Positions 54,054-64,000 of a DNA stretch of 64,000 nucleotides are shown here, in pieces (the stretch's first letter is position 1; each line of letters begins with the position of its first letter). Made by a program: the position numbers and the translations under genes. The stretch comes from Plazaster borealis (taxonomy: Eukaryota > Echinodermata > Asteroidea > Forcipulatida > Labidiasteridae): assembly GCA_021014325.1 (NCBI GenBank), contig CM037470.1, forward strand, positions 1,302,001 to 1,366,000, in the 5' to 3' direction. Below the pieces are notes generated by a model that had not been told where the DNA came from, did no database searches, and saw only the letters and a program-made list of their open reading frames with translations.

Positions 54054-57000
54054 TCACTTTCTCCTCTTATGTCTTTCTTTCTGCCTGTTTCTATCGTGTT
54101 CTTTCCTTTCCTTTTCTGAAGACTTGTGATGTTTGTGACGACGCTGGTGCTTGTCCTCTTCAAACGTCTTTTCTTTTTTCTCGGAGTGAAGTCTTTTGTT
54201 TGATTCCATTCCCAAATCATGAGTCCTATCCCTGACCGATGAATCTCTTTGCTTCTTGTATTTGTTTCCCTCTCCATGATCACGTTCATCTCCTTCTTGA
54301 CCTTCATGTTTGGAGTCTTTTCTCTTTTTCAAATCATGATTTTGTTCCTTATTTCTCGTCTTGATCCCATTATGACTATCCTTGTCTCTCATGTCTTTTG
54401 GCCGATGCTTTTCTGACTTGTGATGCTCCTTCTTGCTTTCTAAAGCTGGACGCTTATCATCTTTCTTCCTCCGCTCATCTTTCTTAATATCTTTGTCTCG
54501 TCTCCGTCTTCTCTCAGTCTCTCTTTCATCCTCCGCACCTTTCCTCCTCTTCAATCTTGGCACTTCCTTTTCTCCAGAGGGCAGTCTTCGGTGATGCTTT
54601 AATCCATCTCTAACTACTGTCCTGTCAATAGAGGGCGTCCTTCTATGGTCCTTTCTTAGTTTTGACTCAGCTTTTGCAGAGTGATGTTTCACTCGTCTTT
54701 GAGGGGGAGATTTCCGCTTTGGCTTGGGGGAAGAGTCGGATGAACTGATGGAGGACGACGAATCAGAGTCTGAGGAATCTGAAGATGAATCGGAGCTAGA
54801 GGAGGAGTTCTCTTGTGATTTCCTCTTCTTATGTGATGTCTTCTCTTTGTCACTTACGCTGGATTTCCTAATATCAACACAAGATGAAGAAAACCCAACC
54901 CAAACAGTAGATTTGTTAATTGCAATTTTTTGTGTGGTTTTTAATACCCAATGATGATAATAGCACAGTATTTATGATGTGCTTTTTCCAGTAGGAAAGT
55001 TGTTAACTAGACCGAACATGTCACAGAAAATCCAGTATTTAACTTTAATATGAATATTCATAATCTCTCTTTGCATGTATTTACATATCTCCTTTATTTA
55101 TTGTAAATGTACCAAGCCTGGCCTAGTGCCAGAACCCAGTGGCCATGATTTAAGCATCAATGTGAGATGGATCTGGCTTACTTACTCTTGAACTGAACTG
55201 GGCTCAATTTCATGGCTGTGCTTACCGCGAAATTATGCGCTTACCGTGCCCTGTAAAAGCACATAATTCTGTGGGCAGTAAGCGTAGAATTCCGCAGTAA
55301 GCAGACCCATGAAATTGAGCCCTAACCAAGGCAGGAAAACCTACCGTAGTGTAAAAGCTAAGTAATTATTATTTTCTTTTTCAAGTAGGAAAAAAAGTGT
55401 TTACCAGACCCAGTGTTTATCAGACCCAAAGCATTCCTGAAACCATCTTAACTCCTTAGGAGTATGCAGCACCAGCAGCCAAATTGGCACACATGTTGCT
55501 AATCATTCACACCAACAATCTCTACCCTCACAGGTAACCATTTACTCCTGGGTGTTTCAATCATAGTTAAGTTTCTTGCCCAACGACACAAGTGTCATGA
55601 CTGGGATTCGAACCCACCCTCTGGAAATAAATGTGTGTCAAAGTGTGACGATTCCAAGGTAAAAATGTAAGGAAAGAAGAAAATTCATAACGAACGGCAT
55701 TCATAGAGCATTTGTACACAATGTATCACTGCACTTTAGAAGAAATAAAGAAAGGAAAAAAGAGAGCTGGAGTTATGTATATAGGTGTAGTTTCTGTATT
55801 AAAGGGGACTTCTCCTTTAAGATTTGACCTACATTGTTCTTTTCTTCTTCAACCTCTTCTTCTTCTCCCTTGCGTTGTCTTCATCGTTACTCATCTCATC
55901 CATGGATTCTTTATTGATAAACTCTTCCGGATATAACTCCATGAAACCTGTATGTCCCCACCTGGATAAGAGTTGATAATCAGTCAATTTCAGATCTAAA
56001 ACTACGGGACTTTTCTGATTCATTTTCTACCAACTTTGCATCAACGATAATGCTCCGTTTTTCAGTTCCAGGGCTTGAAATGCCCACTTTAATAGGGCAA
56101 GGAACATCAAAAGCAAAAAAGTCCGACAGTTAAGTTTTGTTCACAATCAATTATGAACCCAAGATCTTCTAACGATCACGTTTTCAACTCAAGTCTAAAC
56201 CTCCACTTAAACAAAATGTTCAGCGTCAAATATGATTTTTTTGTTAACCCTTTAGAGACCATAGCGGCCACAAACGGCCGCAGGATTTGACCTACTTCCA
56301 TTCACCCAAAGAGGTCAAAGTAAAGGTCAATTATAACAGTCTGTTTCTTGGCATTGACCTAAATGGTCCAAAAATAATAGGCTTTTGGGGGATCCCAAGA
56401 CCAATCCACTCACCCAGTTTGGAGTTGATATGCCAAGTCCTTCTTTAGTTATTGTTAATGATTACACACACACACACACACACACACATTTGTGAATCCC
56501 GTAAATCGAGGACTCTTTGTTCTCCCACTGTTTGGACTTGTTTTTTTTAGCGCCGTCCCCATTGGTTTTGTACACGAAAGCGAAGCGAGGATGTCCCCGC
56601 TCTGTCAAACACCTGGATCCATTTTGTTAAAGTCCTCGCACACACCCACGAAAGGACATGTCGGAAACAGTATGCCCCTTCGATGGCTTCACCAAAATAA
56701 GAAAGACCCAAAAATCCTTAGAGAAGAGGATAAGGTTATACCTTTCTTGGTTTCCAAGTTCCGCTCTGTAAATATTTCGATTCTGTTCCCTTTCCACCGG
56801 TCTCTGTTCCCTGAAGTCTCCTCGCATGCTTGAGTTCATCTCTCGGATTCGCCTCTTCATGAGATCGTCTTCCTGTCGTCGTCTGAATCTAGGATTCAGA
56901 TTGAGTCTGCAATCAAAGAATTTGTTTTAATGTTTGCAGAAAATTGGCTTTTGCATCAGCAGCCCCTCGTCCTTGGGGATTTCTCTACCACCATCAGGGC

Positions 57001-58161
57001 TCAAATTTGGGGGGAAAATCCACACGACCAAAGGGCTTGTTGCTCAAAATTTTTACTGGCCCAGAATTGTTCTAACAAGACCAGAACAGTTTAACATTAC
57101 ATGCATACTGTGTTTATTTGAACAAGCACTATGACATACGGTATAAGTGAAGATTTATCTCATTTGTCTTTATGGGCATTCAATAGAATTGAAAGGTGTT
57201 CATCAGACTCAAAGTCAACATTTAAACATAACTTGTTTTTGTTTAAGATATTACACAGTGAGGTTCTATTATTCAATTGGAAAACCAGTCATGAGTTTAC
57301 TGGCCCGACACTAAAACTACTGGCCTCGGGCATGCCAGCATTCAAAAGACAGTTTAAACACATCTGATGGCGATAGCATTTAATTGAATACCTGTTGTTT
57401 TATCTTGTCAAGATTTCTTGCAGGTGCCTTGAGCATTTGTTAATGGATGGATATGTGACCCGTATAAAAACATACATTATTAATATTATTATCATTATTA
57501 TATCGATTATGTAATAAAGGGAAGAGATAAGAAGAATGTGAAAATGGACCTGGGTTCCCACTTTTTCTCGACCTGGAACCTTTCAGATTGTAAAATTCAG
57601 GACTGTGCATCATAAAAAAAAAACACTACAAGTTTGGACACAATGTGGACTATTTCTTTCACCCTTTGCTGACTGCTTTACTTAGTTCTCAATTTGTTTT
57701 TGAAGTCTCAAGGAGATTTGAGGAATTCCTGAGAAATCAAATGCCTAGGCCTAATTTTATAGAGCTGCTTAAGCACAAAAAGTACATGTAGCTAAGCACA
57801 ACCAAATTATGCTTACCAGAATAAGGTTACCAGCTAAAACACCATGTCACGTGTACAATCTGTCACTGGTATCCTGCTTATTTTTGCTTAGCAGAAAATG
57901 TTTAAGCACTTGATATTTTCTGCTTTTATAAGCAGCTCTATGAAATTAGGCCCTGGTAATAACCAAGACTTTATACCTTCCACTCATCTGTCTTGAACGA
58001 TCTCTTTCTCGTTGAGGATGACGACCCTGAGTCCTGCGTCTTGGAGACTCCTGTCTTCTCACTTGCCACATTCCATCTTCCTCCCGGAGACGGTTGTGAG
58101 TCTCAGTGTGGCGGATGATGTTTCGAACTAACTTCCGATCAAGATATCGTACGGTTTTCAT
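54054..58161 (-). CDS. NKAPD1: NKAP domain-containing protein 1 homologue (four coding exons)
   Basis: NKAPD1 (human C11orf57) is a poorly characterised, charged, probably nuclear protein. Minus-strand coding exons 57977-58161, 56742-56906, 55833-55961 and 54054-54867 join in phase across GT-AG borders to 430 codons plus stop. The N-terminus MKTVRYLDRKLVRNIIRHTE then THNRLREEDGMW matches the family (RNVIRHT.AHN ... EE..MW). Exon junction 2-3 creates NQERWGHTGFMELYPEEF, the family's RWGHSGYKELYPEEF block. The long last exon is Ser-rich (SSSSSDSSSDSSDSDSSSS) and then about 200 residues of Lys/Arg/Glu/Asp/His, ending KERHKRRK. The ATG at 58161 is chosen over an upstream GTG in frame. A donor at 55832 (GTAGGT) is required to avoid a stop just past exon 3. 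The last exon is weakly conserved and could have alternative borders. Confidence 0.88.
55200..55321. mobile_element. B-prime palindromic element in NKAPD1 intron 3
   Basis: Left end gggctcaatttcatggctgt, right end cccatgaaattgagccc. Same type as 31449-31565. Confidence 0.65.
55490..55622 (-). mobile_element. SINE family H fragment in NKAPD1 intron 3
   Basis: Minus strand B box gtgggttcgaatcccagtca, cttgtgtcgttgggcaagaa, tatgattgaaacacccagga. The head is cut off. Confidence 0.45.
56463..56488 (+). repeat. (CA)n microsatellite
   Basis: About thirteen ac units in NKAPD1 intron 2. Confidence 0.9.
56995..57470. repeat. Family K repeat and LINE/SINE-like tail in NKAPD1 intron 1
   Basis: aaatccacacgaccaaaggg, ttactggcccagaattgttc and gagtttactggcccgacact match 7437-7700 and 8290-8400. 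From about 57410 ttgcaggtgccttgagcatt, ggatatgtgacccgtataaa and (att)n resemble a retroelement tail. Confidence 0.4.
57749..57955. mobile_element. Family B element abutting NKAPD1 exon 1 donor
   Basis: Left end ggcctaattttatagagctg, right end cagctctatgaaattaggcc then ctgg. Its edge is about 20 bases from the exon 1 splice donor at 57976. Confidence 0.65.
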
Positions 58162-58648
58162 TTTTGAAGTCGGTAGATGCTTGGCCACTTCTATTTGACA
58201 ATCAGTGATTAAGAGGAATAATTACTTTGCAATCATATTTTTGATTCCAATGGGTCTGGTTTCGTCATTCTTTTATTATTTGTGAGCTACCACTCTGTAT
58301 CTGTTACATGTGCTTATGATGGGTAATTTCCACCGTAACATAAAACGATATAAATATATTTTTATGTTGATTGAGGGGGGGGGGCACTTATAATGATGCA
58401 GAAATAAGCAAACAAATAAAAAAAGGGAAAAGTTAAATGAACATAAGAAATGTAGAACCAATCCACTACTGTACTACTGAGTCTGGAATGATTGAATAAC
58501 TAAGTAAGACTACTTCACTAAGACAGAGTAGACTCGGATCGTAAATAAGAGCAATGACTAAACTAATGAGGTAGTGTCTCTCTTTGATTGAATTGAATGA
58601 CATTCGAATGAAATCCATAATATTCGAACACACCGAAATTGAAAACAT
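58162..58648. other. NKAPD1 upstream region
   Basis: 5' flank of NKAPD1 with a G run at about 58374. No core promoter element identified. It ends at the 13-bp direct repeat that flanks the element at 58662. Confidence 0.3.
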
Positions 58649-58661
58649 AGCCCCACAGTAG

Positions 58662-60399
58662 CCCCATAAATTGGGCCAATCACTTCGTATCCTTGGCCCC
58701 AGCACCATTGCAATTAAATGTTTGTGGATTCTTAAAGTTTCAAACGGCCTCATAAAAACTTACCAATCGGATGCTACTGTCATTGCGGATAACCGGCATG
58801 TTGGTTTTAGTTTAAAAAACATTATCAGTTTTATGGAAAAATCAAATGATTTCGAGTGTGACCTTTTGCAAAAATCTCAACGATCGTTGACCTCTTGCTC
58901 TTTGCAAAGGCATACACACGTTTTCAAAACTACGCTCCCAAATTTTATTTTAACCTTATTATATAACGGGATCGAGCACCAGTACTAACGTTTTGGTTCG
59001 AAAACTAGGTTTTGTCGAGTTCCCTGACAACGACTTTACGATCGATTGCTACAATTCAGCTGGTACCAGACTGATACTCGGAGCGCACCGAGAGTGCAAT
59101 AAAGTTACGGCGGCTGTTATGTGCAGTCATTTTACGTCCCTGCGCGGTGGCAACAATCATGGGAAATGTAATCCCGTTAACGCGCCGCATTTAAAGCATT
59201 TAATCAAAGTCCTTTCTTTCAATAATTGTGTCCGAGTAATGTGCAAATTATGATTGTAACAATAAATTCAAATAAAAGTACAATAACTTCAATAAAAACG
59301 AACACTCTTCTATTAATATTAAATATATATTTTTTTTATTAAAAACGTAATCCTACTCAGCAAATACACTTGTTGTACAGCTAGTTGAATTTGGAAACAA
59401 TACAATCATTCCGAATTAGGCCTGACAACCGATGCAATTTATAGCTGCCCTTATTGAAAAACACATTTAACTGTCATAAACTCACACAGTCTCAATGCAG
59501 GAGGCCTGAAAACACACACACAAATAGTAAATTTGTGAAAGTTTTTTTGCCAAGAGTGTCTTTGTTTTCCTTTAACAATGGAAAAGATAGCAGGGGTAAT
59601 CAAAGACCTTCCCATAAATCTTGGTTATGAGCTAACTGAACCTCAAAAAGATGTCATGGCCAGTCTCTTAAGAAAAGAAGATGTTCTGGCGGTTCTGCCA
59701 ACTGTGCTGGAAAAAGCACAATGTTTGCTCTGATGCCATTAATTCATGACAGGGTAAGAATGCAAAAACTATTGTTATAAATGTGGTTTTTTTACCTTTT
59801 TAGGCAAACCTTTGTCTTTCTTATGTTAAATACCTTTTTAAAGGAGTGTTAATGAGGGCATCAAGTGACCCCACATAAAATAGCGGGATCACGTTTCCCG
59901 ATTGTTGCCGCCGCGCAGGGACGTAAAATGACTGCACAAAACAGCCGCCGTAACTTTATCGCACTCTCGGTGCACTCCGAGTATCAGTCTGGTACCAGCT
60001 GAATTGTAGCAATCGATCGTATCGTTGTTGTCAGGGAGCTTGACAAAACCTAGTTTTCGAACCAAAACGTTAGTACTGGTGCTCGATCCCGTTATATAAT
60101 AAGGTTAAAATAAAATTTGGGAGCGTAGTTTTGAAAACGTGTGTACGCCTTCGCAAAGAGCAAGATGTTAACGATCGTTGAGATTTTTGCAAAAGGTCAC
60201 ACTCGAAATCATTTGATTTTTCCCCAAAACTGATAATGTTTTTTAAACTAAAACCAACATGCCGGTTATCCGCAATTACAGTAGCATCCGATTGGTAAGT
60301 TTTTATGAGGCCGTTTGAAACTTTAAGAATCCACAAACATTTAATTGCAATGGTGCTGGGGCCAAGGATACGAAGTGATTGGCCCAATTTATGGGGCTA
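58662..60399. mobile_element. 1.7-kb element with about 515-bp terminal inverted repeats
   Basis: Arms 58662-59176 and 59882-60396 are inverted copies with few mismatches (outer end ccccataaattgggccaatc, inner end near cccgttaac / agcgggatcacg). The 13-bp agccccacagtag occurs just outside each end (58649-58661 and 60400-60412), a probable target duplication. The arms each hold the same 105-residue ORF (58671-58988 and 60070-60387), which is a repeat by-product or a remnant. The 705-bp centre holds the helicase fragment at 59578. Confidence 0.85.
59578..59753 (+). pseudogene. RecQ-like helicase N-terminal fragment, frameshifted
   Basis: From ATG 59578: MEKIAGVIKDLPINLGYELT, then EPQKDVMASLLRKEDVLAVL followed by PT. 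This matches the Q-motif/motif-I region of RecQ-type DNA helicases (F/L G.....QK.....L...DVL..LPTG.GKS). At motif I one base is missing: the reading frame gives PTVLEKA and a stop, whereas the next frame continues with AGKS, MFALMPLIHD and a GT donor at 59754. Later helicase motifs are absent. It sits between the two 515-bp arms, so the element probably carries or captured a helicase gene piece. Confidence 0.65.
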
Positions 60400-60603
60400 A
60401 GCCCCACAGTAGTGTGGCCAAGGGTTCAAACTACGCCAGACAAGTGAGGCTATTAATTATAAAAGTATAAAGTCCAAAGTGCATTAGTTTATTTAAACCA
60501 ACCAGCCAGGCAGGGCAGCGGCTAGAGTTAGTACTGTCAGCATGAACTCAGGTGGTCAGGTGGTACGACCATCCTCCATGGTACGACGAGGATAGTCACC
60601 TGT

Positions 60604-62002
60604 AGCCCACCTTGTTGAGCTGTAATGGCTCTCTTTTAACATCGGTCTTATAACACTCACCATTACAGCCCACCATCCATACATGTCTCACGATCAACAG
60701 GCAGTAAAGCAGAAGTTAAATGGCGGCCCCGTTACGAGACGAACTTCAATGTAATTTTTGTACACAATTTTTTTCGGCCATTTTCAAATCATCACATCTG
60801 CTAGAGAGTCCGGCACTTTTTGCATTTTTTCACAAAAACCTAACAAGTTTGGTACCATTGGAAAGAGGATTGCAAAAGAAATCCAACAGTGTTTATTTCA
60901 CTTCAATAGCTTATAGTATGGGGGAGTTATGCTCATTTAAAGGTGGCAGGATCTGTCAATTTCTTACTGATAAAAGGGCATGGAAACTGCTCCTGATTTA
61001 TTATTAAGAATAGATCAGACTTGATAAATTTGATATAATTGAAAAGAAGAATTTACAAAACAAAAGCAAAAACAGAAACCAACTTACTGGAATATTAAAT
61101 AATGATCTCAATACATGTCTCCTTTTCTGTAATCTTCACAGAGCTTGTAAAATGTAAATGAAGCAATCAATTAAATATTCAATGCAACTAGTACAGAGTA
61201 GTATGATAATAAATATATGATACCATAAAATTGTTAAAATACTGAAAGAAAATCACTACATTACCAACCCAACCCAATTGGGCTTGATGCAACATAAGTG
61301 ATTAGAAAACATGTACTTTACTACTCAACCCCCCCGATTTTGATGGCATTTCTGGAAGCACCAAAACAAACCACATAGACACTCAGCTTAGAGTCTAACC
61401 TTTCAAATAATTAACTGTCAAAGAACTGTAATGACCTATGTATATGTCATTTGAAGCATTTTCTGAAGAAAATCTACATAAAATGTCACCTGAATTCTAT
61501 CAAACTTGGTGTCATTGGAAAGCTGATAAAATTGAATTAAACTACATTTTTCACAAATTTACAGCATCTTTTTCTGAGATATTTTTGTTTCTTTGGAATT
61601 ATAAATATTTCTTCTTCTGGAAAACTGAATCCTCGATTGATTTGGACAAGGTTAACATTAACAAAAGGGGAGTTATTCACAGCTACTTTTCACACACAAA
61701 CAGATATGTTTTAAGAAATTGCCATTTTGCCGGACTCGCTACATCTGGACAAAGGCATCATTTGGTGAGCCCTGGAATATGTCACAAAAATTGTAAGGAT
61801 GTAAGGAACAAAGTGAGGTAGGTTGGAGTAGTATGTGATGTTTGTAAGTTGGAGAAATTTGCGATCAAACAGGTACGACTTGCTCGTACTTTAAAACTAC
61901 GCGTTTAAGACATGTATGGATGGTGGGCTGTAATGGTGAGTGTTATAAGACCGATGTTAAAAGAGAGCCATTACCATGATTACAGCTCAACAAGGTGGGC
62001 TA
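60604..62002. mobile_element. 1.4-kb element with about 85-95-bp terminal inverted repeats
   Basis: Left arm about 60604-60688 (agcccaccttgttgagctgt ... accatccatacatgtct). Right arm about 61908-62001 is its inverse with a 10-base insertion near 61973. The interior holds two partly similar segments around 60838 and 61495 (aagtttggtaccattggaaa and aaacttggtgtcattggaaa) and two ORFs of 95 and 127 codons without recognisable domains. No target duplication identified. Confidence 0.65.
60720..61007 (+). CDS. Unrecognised 95-codon ORF inside the 60604 element
   Basis: ATG 60720, begins MAAPLRDELQCNFCTQFF. Includes SLVPLERGLQKKSNSVYFTS. I recognise no domain. The DNA around 60838 resembles that around 61495 in a second ORF (61438-61821), so both may be derived from an old duplicated segment rather than encoding proteins. 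Confidence 0.2.
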   Translation: MAAPLRDELQCNFCTQFFSAIFKSSHLLESPALFAFFHKNLTSLVPLERGLQKKSNSVYFTSIAYSMGELCSFKGGRICQFLTDKRAWKLLLIYY

Positions 62003-62616
62003 AGTCACCTGCTGATGACGCTGGCGACATTAAAAACTGGTTTTCTACAAATGACCTCAGTTAAAACCCCCCTTAAAACATCTACAGCAAAAATATATCA
62101 TCCAAGAACCCAACGAATTGTGAATTTATTCATTAAAATACTTACATAAAATTGTTTTTGAGGAACATAAAACTGTTCTACTTGCAACTGCAGTGCTTGC
62201 CACATACTGCATGCTTGAAGTTGGCATGGTGTGTAGCGCCACCTAGTGAAACGATCTGAAATAAATAAACAGCTTTTACGTCAATTGAGGGCGCTATTCT
62301 GACTACCTTATTTCACCAACAGTGAGGCTGAACAAATTTCATTGAACTCAATGGGCAGAATTCTACCTCGGTGGTGTGTAAATAACATAATTAGTTTCTG
62401 TTTATGAAAAAACATCTTTGGGCACAATAAACTTAAAATCTTAGTAGAAAATCATTGTGTAAACAAAATTATGTACTTGGCAAAGTGAAGGCCTAAACTA
62501 TGACCATAGCATTTTTGGGGGCTGGTGAACCATTTTCGGCTCAGCCAAATTTTTCTGGTGCTTGCTAAATGTTGTGCTAGGGGCGGTCAGGCCTAGCCCT
62601 TATTGTTAAAGTCTAC

Positions 62617-62823
62617 CTTGCCACAGACTGTGCATATGTCTCGCACGTTCGAACTTCCGGGACCAAGTTGGTCCCAACTATGAGCTATGTGTTTGCAATT
62701 ATGTTTCGCCAAATACTTTTTGTTTAACATGCTAGTTTGTGGCTTTACAATTTTTATTGTTGTTGGGAAATTGAAATTTAGCGATGACATGATCACGTAT
62801 AATATTTCAACTGCATTAGCCAT
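62617..62823 (-). CDS. Candidate first exon, Cys/His-containing small protein
   Basis: Minus strand from ATG 62823: MANAVEILYVIMSSLNFNF, later NCKHIAHSWDQLGPG and DICTVCGK, then a consensus-like donor (AAG|GTAGAC) at 62616. The C..H ... C..CG arrangement resembles the end of a small zinc-binding motif. The ORF upstream of the ATG is open in frame, and there is no partner exon in view. Not recognised as a known family. Confidence 0.25.
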
Positions 62824-63419
62824 TTTTGAGACATAATTATTATGGTGAACTGTTTGGTAAGGAGTACAGACAGATTTACCCAAAGTAATGTCGTGTCCGC
62901 CATATCTCAAACTAGCTTATTATTTATTTCTCTTACCGTACAAGTCAAAATCAACTGTTTACTACCGCCATTTACTGGCGTAGCATTCCACAGTCATAAC
63001 GTATTCCCAGACGCCGCTCCGGAGGCTTAGGCCTACAGTTTCCGTCAGCGATGAAAGATTGTCTGATAAAATACACCCTCGAGTGTAAAATTACTCAAAG
63101 AAAACTACTCTTGAGGGTGGCATTGTCAATGCGTAAGGTCCCCTGGTGATTTCCCCACAGGTTTCGTGCGGAGAATAACACGACACTCTCTGAGCTTCCA
63201 TTTAGTTCTTACCGAAAAGTTTGAAAAGGAATGTGGACGAAACCATTTTTCATGAGGTAGTTCATAATAAAAAATACCTTATCTATACTTGAAAATATAA
63301 AAATATTTATGATTAATAAACACTAATATACAGCTCATAACATTTAAGATGACGTAACCATTGTTTACGCTTCTGCAATACTTGTGGTGCTTATGACGGA
63401 ACAAGCAATTGTACTATAC

Positions 63420-63646
63420 TTCCCCTTTGAAGGTAGATCGTGCCGGTTTAACTTCGGAGGTAGCGATGCGATTGGCGATTTTCTGAAAGCGGCGCGTGAT
63501 CGCAGGATTGTTTGGCATGACGGGATGAAACTGTGACCGAACGCGAGGAAGAAACTTTCCCCTGTGTCAACCCCCCTCTATATGGGGACATCCCTGAATA
63601 CGCTCAGCCCAAGTCGAGTCCCCTTCAGTCCCATCGGTAGAAAATG
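63420..63646 (+). promoter_or_regulatory. Probable 5' exon of a gene running off the right edge
   Basis: A locally GC-richer stretch (cggaggtagcgatgcgattg, gcggcgcgtgatcgcaggat) ends in cggtagaaaATG|GTGAGT. The ATG at 63644-63646 abuts a strong splice donor, so only the initiator methionine would lie in this exon. This arrangement is common in ribosomal-protein and some other housekeeping genes. The product is not determinable here. The upstream boundary is a guess. Confidence 0.4.
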
Positions 63647-63817
63647 GTGAGTCTAAAAGTTTTGAGCATTATAAGAAAAAACACCCTTTTTATAAAATAA
63701 GAATTTAATCAAACTAATAAAACACCATCGCTTCTCGTCTTTGTTGCCTGGGATAATAATAATCCAACACCTAGGGAATCCGGATGGAAATTTGTGTACA
63801 TTATTCTCAACACTAAA

Positions 63818-64000
63818 GGTATGGCTATTATACAGGATTGGTAAGAATAAAAAACTTTTTTTTTAATTGTTTAATTTTAGTCTGAAAGCTTACTGATTAT
63901 AATGAAATTCATAAAATATTTTTTTTCTGTGAACCTCTGAAATGAAGTCGTGTTCGAGAAACTGTATCCGAAAACCTTTAAAAAACCCGCTACATCTGAT
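63818..64000. mobile_element. Family A-related element, cut by the window end
   Basis: Left end aaaggtatggctattataca then ggattggtaag, followed by ttttagtctgaaagcttact and gtgttcgagaaactgtatcc. It matches the copy at 50356 over its first 180 bases. Confidence 0.6.

Noticed and set aside
54724..54954. Acidic plus-strand ORF (SDELMEDDESESEESEDESEL)
   Set aside because: It is the reverse complement of the Ser-rich part of NKAPD1 exon 4, which is in the gene frame on the minus strand.
58671..58988. 105-codon ORF present twice as an inverted pair (second copy 60070-60387)
   Set aside because: The conservation is explained by the recent inverted duplication of DNA, since both arms are similar along their whole length including non-coding parts. 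A real gene cannot be excluded but has no domain support.

Overview
This is an intron-rich, AT-rich animal nuclear segment carrying parts or all of five recognisable protein genes in a dense field of short repeats. The gene set (SIK3-type kinase, BUD13, PEX19, LRRC58, NKAPD1) and the protein divergence fit an invertebrate deuterostome. I favour an echinoderm, most likely a sea star, because the abundant palindromic elements with ends like ggcactggacacgtttgg resemble repeats I associate with that group. This assignment is an inference, not a proof.

Layout: 1-18276 has no recognised exon and is probably part of the first intron of a salt-inducible kinase gene, whose first coding exon lies at 18277-18459 on the minus strand. 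BUD13 (minus, six coding exons, 24538-29213, 644 residues) and PEX19 (minus, eight coding exons, 32562-39141, 337 residues ending in a CaaX box) follow. LRRC58 (plus, three coding exons, 40856-45330, 371 residues) is head-to-head with PEX19. NKAPD1 (minus, four coding exons, 54054-58161, 430 residues) lies further right. The last 5.8 kb holds a 1.7-kb inverted-repeat element with a broken RecQ-like helicase fragment, a second inverted-repeat element, and a possible 5' exon at the right edge whose ATG abuts a splice donor. All five assigned reading frames join in phase across GT-AG junctions read directly from the sequence.

BUD13 is a pre-mRNA retention and splicing (RES) factor, NKAPD1 an Arg/Ser/Lys-rich nuclear-type protein, PEX19 the peroxisomal membrane-protein chaperone, LRRC58 a leucine-rich-repeat protein and SIK3 an AMPK-related kinase. 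They are housekeeping neighbours, not a pathway. BUD13, SIK3 and NKAPD1 all map to human 11q23, so the window may keep part of an old linkage group.

Much of the non-coding sequence belongs to a few short families: a large group of roughly 350-400 bp palindromic elements (family A, about 20 copies), elements ending in gggcccaatttcatagagctgc (family B), several other short repeats, at least two tRNA-derived SINE families, LINE tails, foldback elements, a 75-bp satellite and minisatellites. Notable oddities are a two-donor templated insertion in BUD13 intron 1, a telomere-type TTAGGG tract between inverted arms, a roughly 105-bp-arm hairpin in a PEX19 intron, nested short elements, and an in-frame upstream ORF before LRRC58.
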